A DNA stretch of 57,334 nucleotides. Origin: Herpomyces periplanetae (Eukaryota > Ascomycota > Laboulbeniomycetes > Herpomycetales > Herpomycetaceae). How positions within the stretch are numbered: the stretch's first letter is position 1; each line of letters begins with the position of its first letter. Position numbers and translations under genes: made by a program. Where the stretch lies: the NCBI GenBank assembly GCA_009733715.1, contig WMKJ01000087.1, forward strand, positions 1 through 57,334, read 5' to 3'. Below are positions 55,362 through 57,334 of the stretch, piece after piece. Below the pieces are notes generated by a model. The model did no database searches. It worked only from the letters and a program-made list of their open reading frames with translations, and was not told where the DNA came from.

Positions 55362-55391
55362 GCCGGTCGGAATAACCCACTTCCGACCGGC
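55362..55391. promoter_or_regulatory. 11-bp inverted repeat with CGG triplets
   Basis: GCCGGTCGGAA (55362-55372) and TTCCGACCGGC (55381-55391) are perfect inverted repeats with an 8-nt spacer. Inverted CGG triplets are the usual target of Zn2Cys6 regulators such as those of gluconeogenic genes. GTCATGTGAC stands just upstream (55350-55359). It lies 308 bases from LAS17 and 489 from malate synthase starts, so either may be the target. Confidence 0.5.
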
Positions 55392-55777
55392 GATCGTTGG
55401 CCGCGGGGCAGTTTGTGGCATCGCGATGGGAAAAAAAAGTCCAATTGACGGAATTATGCTTGTGTAGGTTAGTTAATTTTAGTTATGGGATATACAATCA
55501 AAAAGTAACGGTCTAGTGAGAGGGGGATGGTTTGGACACTTTACCATTACATCTAAAATAATCACTAATTATTATATACGCAATACACTTACAGAGGTGG
55601 GGGGGTTAATCGAGGGGAAAGTCTAGACTAGTGTGTTGTTTTGAGCGGGGATAAAGATACATTTAAATTGAGTATAAATGAGTGATTAAAGCTTCTTCAT
55701 ATTCATTGTTCCCTTTCATGGTGTACATATGTTAAATTGGGTTATTTAGCACGTACATATACACTACATAATACCAG

Positions 55778-55785
55778 TATAAAAG
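55778..55785 (+). promoter_or_regulatory. TATA box of malate synthase
   Basis: TATAAAAG, 95 bases before the ATG at 55880, on the sense strand. A canonical TATA element is common in strongly regulated fungal genes, which suits a glyoxylate-cycle enzyme. Confidence 0.6.
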
Positions 55786-55879
55786 GTTTTCCCTCAGCAA
55801 AATCGACTTTACCATTATCATCACTATTATTTGTTAATCGTTGCCAAGTTACACATTTTTTTCACATTATTATAAACTA

Positions 55880-57334
55880 ATGGCCAACGGTAAAATTTCA
55901 CAACAACTTCTCCAAGGTGTACAAATCCTTGGAACAGTTAATGCCAATGCGCGCAAGATCTTAACGCCTGATGCTTTAACCTTCCTCGCTTTGTTACATC
56001 ATACGTTTGATAAACGTCGTTTAGCCTTGTTAAAGCGACGTGAAGTACGACAGGCCGAGCTGAATAATGGAATATTACCCAATTTCTTGACCGAAACGGC
56101 CCATATCCGTAACAATGAAGCATGGAAAGCAGCAGCTCCAGCACCAGGTTTAGTTGATCGCCGGGTTGAAATTACGGGTCCGGTTGATCGTAAAATGGTG
56201 GTTAACGCTTTGAATTCTAACGCTTTAACATACATGGCCGACTTTGAAGATTCTAGCTCCCCAACGTGGGAAAATATGATAAATGGACAAGTCAACTTAT
56301 ACGACGCAATTCGTGAACAAATTGATTTCCAGTTAAATAATAAATGGTACCGATTAGAGCGAGGACGACGTCGACCTACGCTGATCTGTCGATCTCGCGG
56401 GTGGCACTTAGACGAAAAGCATTTAACCGTCAACGGGGAACCCATGAGTGGAGCATTATTTGATTTTGGGTTATACTTTTATCATAATGCGCATGAGTTA
56501 GTTAAACGTGGAACGGGTCCTTATTTTTATTTGCCCAAAATGGAAAGTCATTTAGAAGCAAGACTGTGGAACGATGTATACAATGTAGCACAAGACTACA
56601 TTGGTATGCCACGTGGAACCATTCGTGGAACTGTTTTAATTGAAACTATACTTGCAGCCTTTGAAATGGATGAAATCATTTATGAGCTTCGTGATCATTC
56701 GGCGGGGTTGAATTGTGGTCGATGGGATTATATATTCAGTTTTATTAAACGCTTTCGAGAAAACCCCAAATTTGTATTGCCAGATCGAGATTGTGTTACA
56801 ATGACTGTACCATTTATGGATGCCTATGTTAGGTTACTCATAAAGACATGTCATAAACGCGGCGTACATGCAATGGGAGGAATGGCAGCTCAAATTCCCA
56901 TTAAAGATAACCCACGAGCTAATGATGCTGCTATGGCTAAGGTACGATCTGATAAATTGCGAGAAGTTCGCGCCGGACATGATGGAACGTGGGTAGCTCA
57001 TCCGGCATTGATTGATATTGCAAAATCCATTTTTGACGAACATATGCCAACGCCTAATCAGTTATTTGTACGACGTGATGACGTTCAAGTTAACGCAACG
57101 GATTTATTAAATGTAAACGTTGCCGGTCAAGTTACCGAGGCTGGGGTACGTCGAAACATAGAAGTAGCCCTAGCGTACATGGAGGCTTGGTTGCGTGGAA
57201 TTGGGTGTGTTCCTTTGTCAAATTTAATGGAAGATGCATCAACGATACCTTTCAGATTCATCTACTCTAACCAACTTTTCAGATGAGCGTTCCGGAGAGT
57301 CATCATCGTCATCCCCGTTAATAGAATCCCCTCT
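55880..57334 (+). CDS. MLS1: Malate synthase (glyoxylate cycle), 3' end unresolved at window edge
   Basis: Condenses glyoxylate with acetyl-CoA to malate, allowing growth on acetate or fatty acids; peroxisomal or cytosolic. From the ATG at 55880 the frame runs 468 codons to a stop at 57284-57286. Family blocks are [107 protein letters not shown] and the active-site region [11 protein letters not shown]. Relatives continue there with roughly 70-80 more residues (AEISR onward), but the last 12 codons before the stop do not match. A reading frame shifted by +1 stays open to the window end. A strong acceptor-like CTAAC..TTTTCAG ends at 57282, yet no GT donor is available after MEDAS. An indel or non-standard intron is likely; the C-terminus lies outside. 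Confidence 0.9.

Larger units (their letters stand above)
55055..55879. other. Divergent promoter region of LAS17 and malate synthase
   Basis: 825 bases with no gene. It contains a strong 11-bp dyad at 55362-55391 with flanking GTCATGTGAC, and a TATAAAAG box at 55778-55785 just before the malate synthase start. A 97-codon plus frame (55045-55338) overlapping the LAS17 start is taken as chance. Confidence 0.6.

Noticed and set aside
55999-56445. 148-codon minus frame
   Set aside because: Antisense to the malate synthase exon whose family motifs are unmistakable.
57200-57300. Programmed +1 frameshift in malate synthase
   Set aside because: No known slippery heptamer at the site and malate synthases are not known to use recoding; error or splicing is simpler.
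1-57334. Metabolic or secondary-metabolite gene cluster, CRISPR, transposon or virus-derived element
   Set aside because: Neighbouring genes belong to unrelated housekeeping pathways; no synthases, repeat arrays, terminal repeats, transposase, reverse transcriptase or capsid-like frames were recognised.

Overview
This is an AT-rich nuclear fragment of a fungus. The evidence is a trifunctional tryptophan protein (amidotransferase, IGP synthase and PRA isomerase fused), the fungal chromatin subunit RSC7, a fungal-type tetraspanin, a single-step Opi3-type methyltransferase, an ARG2 acetylglutamate synthase, and many short GT-AG introns with a TAAC-like branch site just before the acceptor. About twenty protein genes fill 57 kb. 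Dynactin Arp1, WASP and multi-intron genes point away from the intron-poor budding yeasts. An ascomycete outside that group fits best, but the exact lineage is not resolved.

Layout. 1-2371: 5' part of the TOR kinase gene (-). 3748-5909: RSC7 (+). 6160-17728: a run of five minus-strand genes: OPI3, ARG2, an LCP5/neuroguidin-like protein, the trifunctional TRP gene, and FCP1. 19779-21901: a mucin-like membrane protein (-). 21903-29080: a 7-kb gene-poor stretch with a 39-nt alternating purine-pyrimidine tract and, at its right end, a 218-nt nested hairpin. 29081-37582: USE1, a SWA2-type auxilin and a tetraspanin (all +). 38604-40850: a CANIN/NSE6-like protein (-). 41565-47787: EAF7 (+), a peroxisomal crotonase (-), PUS7 (-) and ARP1 (-). 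48798-57334: IMP dehydrogenase (+), BRE2/ASH2 (-), LAS17/WASP (-) and malate synthase (+, running off the window).

Nearly all genes are conserved housekeeping genes that are not clustered by pathway. Loose themes are chromatin and transcription (RSC7, EAF7, BRE2, FCP1), membrane traffic and actin (USE1, SWA2, LAS17, ARP1), amino-acid and nucleotide synthesis (ARG2, TRP, IMPDH), and peroxisome/glyoxylate metabolism (an SKL-tailed crotonase and malate synthase).

Exon boundaries were deduced by hand from reading frame, donor and acceptor motifs and family conservation; they close in frame in every multi-exon gene except malate synthase and the mucin-like gene. No CRISPR, rRNA, transposon or virus-derived element was recognised. 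The most unusual features are the 218-nt hairpin beside USE1, a 17-nt microexon in OPI3, a hairpin inside the BRE2 intron, and an unexplained frame break at the end of malate synthase.
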